From positions 18,959 through 31,721 of the forward strand of contig DLGZ01000014.1 in assembly GCA_002482965.1 (NCBI GenBank): DNA of 12,763 nt, written 5' to 3'. Of the stretch, positions 1-6,426 are shown one piece after another. The notes under the pieces are model-generated. The model saw only the letters and a list, made by a program, of their open reading frames with translations. It was not told the DNA's origin and searched no databases. Numbering within the stretch: position 1 is the stretch's first letter; every line of letters begins with the position of its first letter. The stretch is from Verrucomicrobiaceae bacterium UBA7681 (GTDB lineage Bacteria > Verrucomicrobiota > Verrucomicrobiia > Verrucomicrobiales > Verrucomicrobiaceae). The translations under genes and the position numbers were made by a program.

Positions 1-1728
1 TCCCACCTTCGTATTGCGCAGAAAACTCGTCAGCGTCAGCACATCATGCGCACGCTGCGCAAACAGCGCGCTGTTGTAGCCATACGTGTACCCCGCAAAC
101 TCACGCGGATTCGCCACCAGCCGGTTCTGCTTCCCGAGTTCGCCACCTTGAAACAGCAGATCCACCCCCATCACCGCCACGCCCCCCTTCACCAGCGCCT
201 TCACATCCTTGTTCGCGAGACCAGCTTTCCCCGCGTCATCCAGCCAGATCACCACCCGCCCATTCCACTCCTTCGGGTACAGCCAGGCCACACTCAGCTC
301 CTCGTTATACGTCTTGTTCGTCAGCGTGCCCGTCATTTCCAGATGGTCCCCACGGTCCTGCTTGTGCTGCAGCTTCCATTCCACCTCACCCGCCTTCTCA
401 TACGTGCGGCCAATGACCACTTCCACCGCATCGCGGAAAACCTTTGAATCAGCCTCGCGTAGCTGCTTCTCCACATCGCTGGTAAAATACGCCAGCAGCT
501 TCCGCTCGAATTCCGGGTCAGCCGCCTTCGGGGCAGGGTGCTTCTCATCCCAAACCGTCAGTTGCTCCCGCGTCAGCGGCTCATAGTCCTGCTCGATCAC
601 CGGCGCCTCCTGCCCCAGATTGAAATGCTTGTTCAGGAACGTGTAAAACGCACTCCGCGTCACCGCGTTGTAGTTGTGTGGGAAATGCTCCCCACGCAGC
701 AGGAACACATTGTCCTTCTTGCCAAAGGTTGTGTACAGCTTCTGCAGATCCGGGAAGCCCTTCGTCGCCATCTCCTTCGTCCAGTCATTCGCCGTGTTCA
801 TCCCCTGCGGCTTCGGCGCAAACAGCCCCGCAAACTCCACATTCCCTGTGTTGATCCGCAGCAGCGAAGTGTTCTCACACGTGCAGCCACCCTGCATCGC
901 CGTGCTCACCATCACACACGGAAACGAAAGCTTGATGCGATCATCAATCGCCGCCAGCAGCATCGTCTGCGTCCCACCACCACTCGCACCCGTGATCCCC
1001 GTGCGCTCCGGATCCACCTCCGGCAGCGACAGCAAAAAGTCCAGCCCCCGCACCGCGTTCCACGTTTGCAGCCCCATGATCGACTGCAGATGCGCCTCCG
1101 CCTGCGGACTGTACAGCCCCCAGTTCTCCGCCGTGTTCATCTCCGGCCGCTGCTTCGCAAAAGTATGCACGATCTCCCGCGGAATCTGCACCGAGTCCGA
1201 ATCACTCAGCATATCCCACTGCCACACCACACAGCCCATCCGCGCCAGTTGCACACAGAGCGATTGAAAGATGCTCTTCCCACCCCGCTCAAAACGCTCA
1301 CCACCCGCCGCGATCTCCGCCCGCACCTTCGCATCCGTCTCAATCGAAAGCCGCGCATCCTTCCAGTGCCCATGCGCAAACATCACCCCCGGCACCTTGC
1401 CCTTGATCACCTTCGGCTTCCACAGGCTCCCCGTCACAAAGAACCCCGGCGCACTTTCAAAGTACACCTTTTCCACCGTGAAGCCATCCCCCTCCACCTT
1501 CCCATGCACCACCGCATTCAGCGGCGTCTTCGTCGGCATCGGCCACAGCCCCTCCGCCACCAAAATCTGCCGCCGCACATAATCCTTCCGCACATCCCAC
1601 TCACTCAGCGAAGACGGTGGATTGAAAGGAAAATACCCGTTCAAATCCTTTGGCGCCTGCAGCCGGCTGTCCTCAGCACGTACAATGGAACAGGCAAGAA
1701 CAGCGAGCAGCAGCAGTTTGGCATTCAT
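1..1728 (-). CDS. Secreted alpha/beta hydrolase, acetyl-xylan-esterase-like, C-terminus cut by window edge
   Basis: 576 codons are open from the ATG at 1728 to the window edge with no stop, so the C-terminus is missing. Residues 1-18 look like a signal peptide (Lys, then a Leu/Ala core, then VRA-E), so the enzyme is probably exported. The first alpha/beta hydrolase domain shows HGH at 119-121, a nucleophile elbow GASGGG with Ser249 as probable catalytic serine, and a GEHFPH segment (His348, His351) that may supply the catalytic histidine. A Cys-Thr-Cys-Glu stretch (282-285) lies about 30 residues after the serine. From about residue 485 a second segment again looks like the start of an alpha/beta hydrolase core, suggesting a two-domain protein. 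Such proteins in Planctomycetes and Verrucomicrobia are usually annotated acetyl xylan esterase or peptidase S15-like; the substrate cannot be told here. Codons end strongly in G (GCG, CTG, GTG, ACG), unlike the other genes. No Shine-Dalgarno is seen. Confidence 0.85.
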   Translation of the reverse strand, partial: MNAKLLLLAVLACSIVRAEDSRLQAPKDLNGYFPFNPPSSLSEWDVRKDYVRRQILVAEGLWPMPTKTPLNAVVHGKVEGDGFTVEKVYFESAPGFFVTGSLWKPKVIKGKVPGVMFAHGHWKDARLSIETDAKVRAEIAAGGERFERGGKSIFQSLCVQLARMGCVVWQWDMLSDSDSVQIPREIVHTFAKQRPEMNTAENWGLYSPQAEAHLQSIMGLQTWNAVRGLDFLLSLPEVDPERTGITGASGGGTQTMLLAAIDDRIKLSFPCVMVSTAMQGGCTCENTSLLRINTGNVEFAGLFAPKPQGMNTANDWTKEMATKGFPDLQKLYTTFGKKDNVFLLRGEHFPHNYNAVTRSAFYTFLNKHFNLGQEAPVIEQDYEPLTREQLTVWDEKHPAPKAADPEFERKLLAYFTSDVEKQLREADSKVFRDAVEVVIGRTYEKAGEVEWKLQHKQDRGDHLEMTGTLTNKTYNEELSVAWLYPKEWNGRVVIWLDDAGKAGLANKDVKALVKGGVAVMGVDLLFQGGELGKQNRLVANPREFAGYTYGYNSALFAQRAHDVLTLTSFLRNTKVG

Positions 1729-1959
1729 GGTTGGAAAAGAGAGAGACCCAAACAAACGCCTCAAACCCACCAAGTTCATCATCAAGCTCACAAACAACCC
1801 CTCACGCCTTTTTCTGCCCTCTCAGGTGATGGGTGCCAGGTATGAATCATTCTGCGAAGCCAGGTTATCGTGATTCCGTGGACTGCCGCATCGCTGGTAG
1901 CAGCTCCCACTGAGAGCGCCTCGATCATCGACAATGTGTCTGGGCAATAACCCCAAAAC

Positions 1960-1998
1960 TTGACAAATACCCATCATGTAATAATTAAAGTTACATGA
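1960..1998 (+). promoter_or_regulatory. Rrf2 gene promoter with 8-bp inverted repeat over the start codon (candidate autoregulatory operator)
   Basis: A perfect -35 hexamer TTGACA lies at 1960-1965. It is followed by the AT-rich stretch 1979-1989, where the best -10 match is AATAAT at 1980-1985 (5 of 6 bases, but only a 14-nt spacer). Inside this lies a perfect inverted repeat, TCATGTAA (1974-1981) and TTACATGA (1991-1998), with a 9-nt centre; the right arm contains the ATG at 1995. The layout fits repression by the encoded Rrf2 dimer. The site is seen directly; binding is inferred. If this -35 is used, the mRNA would have almost no leader. Confidence 0.55.
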
Positions 1999-2462
1999 GA
2001 AGAACCAGCAAACTATCCGCAGCTCTCCACATCCTCATGCACCTCGCAGAGCGGGATGCTCCCGTCACATCCGAGGTCTTGGCCAAGGCCAATCAGACCC
2101 ATCCCGTGGTGATCCGTCAAACCCTTGCCGGCCTGCGGGACAAAGGCTACGTGCGCTCTGAAAAAGGACACGGAGGCGGATGGACCCTGGCCTGTGACAT
2201 GGCCTCCGTCACGCTGCACGATATCCACACCGCCCTTGGCAGCCCATCCCTTCTAGCGATCAGCGAGCCCTCAGAAGCCACCGGCTGTCTTGTCGAGCAG
2301 GCGGTGAACGCGTCTTTGCACCAAGCCTTCCAGGCCGCAGAAAGCCTGCTGCTAGCCCATTTTGGCCAAGTGTCGTTGGCCATGCTCAGTGCCGATATCC
2401 ACGCCCGCAGTGCTGCTCGCGGCGGCTCTGCTCATCATCTCGAGCATGCCCATCGGGCCTAA
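1995..2462 (+). CDS. Rrf2-family transcriptional regulator
   Basis: A 155-residue DNA-binding repressor of the Rrf2 family (relatives: IscR, NsrR, CymR, YwnA). The winged helix-turn-helix is plain: the N-terminal helix ALHILMHLA (10-18), recognition region NQTHPVVIRQTLAGLRDKGY (33-52) and the wing glycines GHGGGWTL (58-65). Length is normal for the family. Only two cysteines occur (Cys67 and Cys98), so the three-Cys iron-sulfur site of IscR/NsrR is absent; the protein is more like YwnA-type members, where a single Cys or a small ligand could act as sensor. The C-terminus is His-rich. ATG 1995 is preferred because the next in-frame Met would remove the first helix of the fold. It is followed after 32 nt by a methyltransferase gene, a likely two-gene operon, and overlaps a candidate operator at its own start. 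Confidence 0.88.
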   Translation: MRRTSKLSAALHILMHLAERDAPVTSEVLAKANQTHPVVIRQTLAGLRDKGYVRSEKGHGGGWTLACDMASVTLHDIHTALGSPSLLAISEPSEATGCLVEQAVNASLHQAFQAAESLLLAHFGQVSLAMLSADIHARSAARGGSAHHLEHAHRA

Positions 2463-2494
2463 CTTCCTCCACCTTCAACACCCCCATTCCGACC

Positions 2495-3175
2495 ATGAGC
2501 GACCTGCATCAGGCATTCTCAAACCCTCAGCATGTGGCAAACTATGCCGAAGGGCCACCGCGTTTCGTACCCGGTTACACAGGCATGCTATGCATGACGA
2601 GGCTCCTGCTCGCCGAGCGCGCCCCACCCGATGCCCGCGTGCTAGTTCTCGGAGCCGGCGGCGGTCTGGAAATGAAAGCATTCGCCGAAGCCCAGCCCGG
2701 CTGGACCTTCGACGGCATAGATCCCTCCGCAGCGATGTTAGACCTCGCCACACAAACTCTCGGCCCTCTCATACCCCGTGCCCGGCTTCACCAAGGCTAC
2801 ATCAAAGATGCGCCCGAAGACTTGTTCGATGCAGCCACCTGCCTGTTGACGCTGCACTTCGTTCCACCCAACGAACGCCTCCAGACCCTCACCGAAGTCC
2901 ATCGCCGCCTCAAACCGGGTGCCCCCTTCGTCGTCGTCCACTTCAGCATCCCGCAGGGTGAAGGCGAGCGCGACCTCTGGTCATCACGCTATGCCGCCTT
3001 CGTGATCGCATCGGGCGTCGATCCCGCACTAGCGGTCAAGGCCAGCGAAGCCCCAAAGCAGCTTCACATCCTCACCCCCGAGCAAGACGAATCCCTCCTG
3101 CGCGAAGCCGGCTTCTCCCAGATCACCCTCTTTTACACCGGCTTCACCTTTCGCGGCTGGGTCGCCTATGCCTGA
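2495..3175 (+). CDS. Class I SAM-dependent methyltransferase
   Basis: A 226-residue soluble methyltransferase that should transfer a methyl group from S-adenosylmethionine to an unknown acceptor. Motif I is clear (VLVLGAGGGL, 49-58), the acidic end of strand 2 is GIDPS with Asp76, and the motif IV region is FDAATCLLTLHFVPP (about 111-125). The following RRLKPGAPFVVVHF stretch is the usual post-motif strand 5. The length is typical for small-molecule methyltransferases of this fold, and no membrane segment is seen. It lies 32 nt after the Rrf2 gene and is probably its regulated partner, perhaps in a detoxification or stress response; that role is inference. The leader before the ATG is almost pure pyrimidine plus A and has no Shine-Dalgarno. 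It is convergent with the next minus-strand gene. Confidence 0.88.
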   Translation: MSDLHQAFSNPQHVANYAEGPPRFVPGYTGMLCMTRLLLAERAPPDARVLVLGAGGGLEMKAFAEAQPGWTFDGIDPSAAMLDLATQTLGPLIPRARLHQGYIKDAPEDLFDAATCLLTLHFVPPNERLQTLTEVHRRLKPGAPFVVVHFSIPQGEGERDLWSSRYAAFVIASGVDPALAVKASEAPKQLHILTPEQDESLLREAGFSQITLFYTGFTFRGWVAYA

Positions 3176-3214
3176 AAAAACAAGCCATCCATATCCGGCA
3201 GGAAGGGTGCGTAT

Positions 3215-3241
3215 CTGAGCAGCAGATGCAGTTGCTGTCAG
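3215..3241. terminator. Weak imperfect hairpin between convergent genes
   Basis: CTGAGCAGCA (3215-3224) can pair with TGCTGTCAG (3233-3241) with one bulge and an 8-nt loop, in the gap between the methyltransferase and the convergent membrane-protein gene. No T-tract follows on either strand, so it is not a standard intrinsic terminator. Confidence 0.2.
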
Positions 3242-3280
3242 GCGCGGCGTCAAAATCGGCACGCCTCACTAGACGATCCC

Positions 3281-4195
3281 TCAAGCCGCCGCTGCCTCAG
3301 CAACAGCCACCACCACCTTCGTCTTGTCAATCTTCGCCACGTTCGAGTTCGCCACCTTTTTATCCTCCGTGTAATTAAACAGGCTCAAGTCCAGATGGTG
3401 CGCATCACACCTCGGACACTTCTTCAAAGTGTAAGTGATCCGTGCCGCCGCATTCTTCTGAATCGTCTGGTCCAGCGTCGCCAGCGCAGCCTCCGTCTCC
3501 GCCAGCGGCGCAGCAGCAATCGGCCCGGTGAACTCATTCGCTCGTGCAATCAGGTCCTGGATCGCCACCTGCAGCGCAGCCAGCCGTTCCTTCTTTTTCA
3601 GCTTCTTCACCACCGGCCACGGTTCCGTGGAATGAATATGCCCCGTGCGATGCTTCTTCAGGTACTGCTGGCAGCCCTTGCAGTACGGCATCCCAAACAC
3701 CATCATCGAAGGCACCATGGCACCGCCTGCGTAGCCGGTGATCTCCAGCACTTTGTAGACATAGCCCCACATGCCCAGCGGGCTGCCGGCATCGCCGGAG
3801 TTCTTGCCTTTAAAGGACATCCCTTCACTGATTTCGCGGAAGTAATCGATGAACCCATAGCGCTCCACCGGGATATGATGAATCTCCACCAGGCTCAAAT
3901 AGGTGAGGTACTGCGCGGCAAAGTAATCCACCACCGCTGTCGTGATCATGCCAAAAACAAACGCCATGCTCAGCTTCACGTTCAGCACCCGCGATCCCAC
4001 GGCATACCCCACTCCACTCGCGATCCCCACCAGAAACGCCCCCGCTGGAATGATCCCATTCGCATACCAGCCCATGATATTTTCACCGTTGTCATTGGCG
4101 ATCTGCACCAGCCACAGCGCCAGCGCCGAGGTGGCCAGGCCACAGAGATAAACGATGAGACCGGGCTGACGAAGAGGCTTTTGGGGCGTGCTCAT
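3281..4195 (-). CDS. Multi-span membrane protein with two CxxC pairs, function unknown
   Basis: A 304-residue protein that I do not recognise. Hydrophobic stretches at about 12-33, 45-67, 76-98 and 143-168 suggest three or four membrane helices in the N-terminal half. The C-terminal half is soluble: a YCKGCQQYLKKHR segment (Cys172, Cys175), a Lys-rich and helical part (195-250), then CPRCDAHHLDLS (Cys260, Cys263, followed by His266 and His267). Two CxxC knuckles about 85 residues apart could form a split zinc ribbon or bind another metal; this is inference. The tail is rich in Val and Ala. The start at 4195 gives a short hydrophilic N-terminus before the first helix. The gene lies 62 nt after the PfkB kinase stop on the same strand, but a promoter-like sequence and hairpin in that gap suggest separate expression. 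Confidence 0.75.
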   Translation of the reverse strand: MSTPQKPLRQPGLIVYLCGLATSALALWLVQIANDNGENIMGWYANGIIPAGAFLVGIASGVGYAVGSRVLNVKLSMAFVFGMITTAVVDYFAAQYLTYLSLVEIHHIPVERYGFIDYFREISEGMSFKGKNSGDAGSPLGMWGYVYKVLEITGYAGGAMVPSMMVFGMPYCKGCQQYLKKHRTGHIHSTEPWPVVKKLKKKERLAALQVAIQDLIARANEFTGPIAAAPLAETEAALATLDQTIQKNAAARITYTLKKCPRCDAHHLDLSLFNYTEDKKVANSNVAKIDKTKVVVAVAEAAAA

Positions 4196-4206
4196 GGGAT
4201 TGCGCG

Positions 4207-4248
4207 GAAATATCAGGGGGCTGTAATAATGACAAGCCTTTTGTCATT
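4207..4248 (-). promoter_or_regulatory. Promoter-like sequence overlapping a perfect 8-bp inverted repeat
   Basis: AATGACAA (4228-4235) and TTGTCATT (4241-4248) form a perfect inverted repeat with a 5-nt loop. Read on the minus strand, the second arm contains TTGTCA, a 5/6 match to a -35 box, and 17 nt later comes TGaTATTTC (an extended -10 with TATTTC at 4212-4207). Transcription would begin near 4200, only a few nt before the ATG at 4195. The repeat could be an operator, or a terminator for the upstream kinase; it lacks a U-tract. Confidence 0.4.
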
Positions 4249-4257
4249 TCACCACGC

Positions 4258-5265
4258 TCATGCTCGAAATCCCAGCTCGTCAGCCAGCGCCAGGCACTCG
4301 GCCACCGGCCTGAGCCCCTGTGACGACGTCGCATGTGTGAGGCACCTGGCCGCAGCGCACGCGGCCAGTTTCAGGCGCTCGGCCACCGGCCAGTTTTCGT
4401 GGGTGCCATGCAGGTAGCCGGCCACGAAAGCATCTCCCGCACCCGTGGTTCCGGCGATGAATCCCTGCGGCAGATTCAGCGAGGTCTGGTGATGCACGCC
4501 ACCCTCTTTTTCCACCACCATGGCCCCCGCTTCAAAGTGGATGACCACCTCGCGCCGGACGCCCCCGTCCAGCAGAGCTTGCGCAGCGCTTTGGATGCGT
4601 TCGAGATTTGTCGGCACGGCACGCAGGTCCAGCCCCGTGGCGCTGCCAGCTTCGATCTCGTTGAGAATCAGAAAATCAGTGAAGGGCAGGGCGGCTGCGG
4701 TGATCTCCCGGAATTGCGGGTGCGTCGAGCTCGCCAAATCCACACTCGTCAGCAATCCCGCCGCTTGCGCCGCCTCAAGCACTCGGCTCGCAATCGTGCG
4801 CCCATCTTCCAGCAGGCGGTCCATCTCACTCAGCAGCATCAGATAGCCGAGGTGGAAGATCTTCGCCTGCGTCCGGCTGAAGTCGAAGTGCTCTTCACCC
4901 AGCAGCGCGTTGGCTCCGACTTGGTGAAAAAAAGTCCGGCGCCCGCCGCCGCTCACGGTCATCGCATCCGTGTAGCTCGTCGCCCCCCGGCCCGTTTGCT
5001 TCAGTTGCGAGATGTCGAACCCCGCCGCCTTGCAGTCGCGCAAAATCCAGTCCCCATTCAGATCGGTGCTCACCAGTCCCACCGCCGCCAGTGGGTAGCC
5101 GCAGCGCATCGCCGCCAGGTCTTTGAGTACATTATAAGGCCCACCCCCGTTGGACAACGTTTCACTTTGAATGAAAGCCAGCATGTCCTGCTCCGGCCAC
5201 GCGTCGATGAGCTTGACGTGGTCAATGATGAAATTGCCACCGGCGAGGATCCCTGTGCGTGTCAT
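4258..5265 (-). CDS. PfkB-family carbohydrate kinase (ribokinase fold)
   Basis: A cytosolic ATP-dependent kinase of the PfkB/ribokinase family that phosphorylates a sugar or nucleoside; the substrate is not evident. With the ATG at 5265 it has 335 residues, typical for the family. The N-terminal strand ILAGGNFIIDHV (6-17) is followed by the glycine hinge NGGGPYNVL (39-47) that closes over the sugar. Near the C-terminus the signature GTTGAGDAF carries the catalytic base Asp278 and the anion hole. An in-frame TTG at 5280 would add five residues, but ATG gives the usual family start. The ILAGGNFIIDHVKLID opening resembles kinases common in Verrucomicrobia and Planctomycetes (from memory). There is no sugar transporter or catabolic gene beside it, so the pathway is open. 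A 12-bp palindrome lies 26 nt upstream. Confidence 0.9.
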   Translation of the reverse strand: MTRTGILAGGNFIIDHVKLIDAWPEQDMLAFIQSETLSNGGGPYNVLKDLAAMRCGYPLAAVGLVSTDLNGDWILRDCKAAGFDISQLKQTGRGATSYTDAMTVSGGGRRTFFHQVGANALLGEEHFDFSRTQAKIFHLGYLMLLSEMDRLLEDGRTIASRVLEAAQAAGLLTSVDLASSTHPQFREITAAALPFTDFLILNEIEAGSATGLDLRAVPTNLERIQSAAQALLDGGVRREVVIHFEAGAMVVEKEGGVHHQTSLNLPQGFIAGTTGAGDAFVAGYLHGTHENWPVAERLKLAACAAARCLTHATSSQGLRPVAECLALADELGFRA

Positions 5266-5290
5266 GCGGTGTGAGGTCAAAGATTCAAGA

Positions 5291-5302
5291 GCTCTGCAGA
5301 GC
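5291..5302. promoter_or_regulatory. 12-bp perfect palindrome upstream of the PfkB kinase
   Basis: GCTCTGCAGAGC is exactly self-complementary and sits 26 nt upstream of the kinase ATG on the minus strand, a plausible operator position. No second copy was noticed in the window and no matching regulator is adjacent, so chance is possible. Confidence 0.25.
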
Positions 5303-5339
5303 CCAAGCAGTCAAAACGCGCCAGCGAAGCAAAATCCTA

Positions 5340-5367
5340 CTCGTCCTCGTCCTCGTCCTCGTCCTCG
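5340..5367. repeat. Hexanucleotide tandem repeat (CTCGTC), about 4.7 copies
   Basis: Four exact CTCGTC units followed by CTCG lie in the spacer between the PfkB kinase and the small secreted peptide gene. On the minus strand it reads GAC-GAG and would code for alternating Asp/Glu if translated. It lies outside any gene I accept and 75 nt upstream of the kinase start, so slippage might affect expression of the kinase. Confidence 0.85.
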
Positions 5368-5452
5368 ATCCCATCGCCCCGCCACACATGGCAGAAGCAA
5401 ATCTCCCCATGCCTCCTGCCGCGCAAGATCGCAAAGCTCGCCCTCCTAGCCT

Positions 5453-5629
5453 TCAATACAAAATCACAAACCTCTCCCCCTCCGCATACACCGTGCTGAA
5501 TCCCCACACCGGCACACCCGGCTTGCTGCCCCGATTGCCCGTGGGCTTGCCACCAGCATCCAGCACCACCTCCGTGCCCCCGGCAAAAAACGGCAGCAAG
5601 AGCAGCAGTGCGACGATGCTTTTTTTCAT
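5453..5629 (-). CDS. Small secreted peptide, 58 residues, function unknown
   Basis: A short open frame starting at ATG 5629, 17 nt after the stop of the ABC ATPase on the same strand. It begins MKKSIVALLLLLPFFAGG, a textbook signal peptide with two lysines, a Leu-rich core and small residues near 16-18. The mature part would be about 40 residues, rich in Gly, Pro and Val, with no cysteine, ending in aromatic and hydrophobic residues (RFVILY). It lacks the Cys of a lipobox, so it is probably a free periplasmic or secreted peptide. The same frame stays open upstream through the ATPase gene, so a longest-frame call would miss this start. It is not recognised as any family. The signal peptide and operon-like spacing support it; the absence of a Shine-Dalgarno is normal for this window. 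Confidence 0.6.
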   Translation of the reverse strand: MKKSIVALLLLLPFFAGGTEVVLDAGGKPTGNRGSKPGVPVWGFSTVYAEGERFVILY

Positions 5630-5646
5630 GGCAGTCTTGCGATCGG

Positions 5647-6426
5647 TCAGACGAGACGCAGCGAGTAACGCTCGCCACGCCGGCCAAGCTTCACGCGCGC
5701 ACCATAGATCTCGCTGAGGTTTCGGCTGTTCAGCACTTCCGCCTTCGTCCCAGACGCATGCACCTGGCCATCCCTCAGCAGCAGACAGTGGGTGATGCTC
5801 GGCAGGATTTCTTCCACATGGTGCGTCACCAGCACCAGGGAAGGGGACTCCGGTTGGACCGCCAGCGACTGCATCCACTTCAGATAAAGCTCACGCGCCA
5901 CCGGGTCCAGCCCAGCACACGGCTCATCGAGAATCAGCACCTCAAACTTCGCCATCAGCGCGCGGCAGATCAGCACTTTCTGCTTCTCCCCCTGAGACAG
6001 CGGCCCCCACAGCGCCTCTTTTAAATACGCGCACCCCACCTGCGTCAGCAGCCGCGCCGCCTCACGCAGCACCTCCGGCGGCGGCACATCGATCAGGTTC
6101 AGCTTCGCCTCCCGTCCGCTGGCGATCACATCGATCACCGGTTCACCGCTCTCTAAATACGTCACCAGCGTGTTCGTCACCAGCCCCACCCGGCGGCGCA
6201 CTTCACGCCAGTCATCCTCGCCAAACACACTCTCGCCGATCCGCAGCGTGCCGCCCGTCGCGCTGTCATACCCCGTGATCAGGTTGATCAGTGAGGTCTT
6301 GCCGCAGCCATTCGGGCCCAGAATGCACCAGTGCTGGCCAGGATCGACCCTCCATGTGATGCCTTTGAGGATGGGACGGCCGCGGCGGAAAGTGAGATCG
6401 GTGACTTCGAGAACTGGGTGGGTCAT
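5647..6426 (-). CDS. ABC transporter-type ATP-binding protein (YlmA/ModF-like), no permease nearby
   Basis: A 259-residue single nucleotide-binding domain. It has Walker A GPNGCGKT (37-44), the ABC signature LSQGE (143-147), Walker B VLILDEP (163-169) and the switch histidine in THH (His202). The position where the Q-loop glutamine normally lies reads VGLVTNTL (80-87), with no Gln; as I recall, YlmA- and ModF-like ATPases also lack it. It has no membrane helix and no membrane or solute-binding partner adjacent, so it is either half of a transporter encoded elsewhere or a non-transport ABC ATPase. It may be co-transcribed with the small secreted peptide downstream. It is divergent from the TPR-Exb operon. 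The start at 6426 fits the usual family N-terminus (LEVTDLTFRRGRPIL). Confidence 0.9.
   Translation of the reverse strand: MTHPVLEVTDLTFRRGRPILKGITWRVDPGQHWCILGPNGCGKTSLINLITGYDSATGGTLRIGESVFGEDDWREVRRRVGLVTNTLVTYLESGEPVIDVIASGREAKLNLIDVPPPEVLREAARLLTQVGCAYLKEALWGPLSQGEKQKVLICRALMAKFEVLILDEPCAGLDPVARELYLKWMQSLAVQPESPSLVLVTHHVEEILPSITHCLLLRDGQVHASGTKAEVLNSRNLSEIYGARVKLGRRGERYSLRLV

Noticed and set aside
538..1845. Long plus-strand open frame of 435 codons
   Set aside because: It is antisense to the signal-peptide hydrolase. The protein is an Arg/His/Pro/Leu-rich shadow with no domain, produced by the G-ending codon bias of the real gene.
3215..3241. Strong bidirectional terminator between the convergent genes
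   Set aside because: The stem is imperfect and has no T-tract on either side, so only a weak hairpin is recorded.
3395..4417. Plus-strand open frame of 340 codons
   Set aside because: Antisense to the membrane-protein gene and rich in Arg, His and Gln; a shadow.
4333..5274. Plus-strand open frame of 313 codons
   Set aside because: Antisense to the PfkB kinase, whose active-site motifs are intact.
5337..5687. Minus-strand open frame of 116 codons ending in alternating Glu/Asp
   Set aside because: It overlaps the ATPase end and the signal-peptide gene in another frame; its acidic tail is just the hexanucleotide repeat, and the rest has no protein-like pattern.
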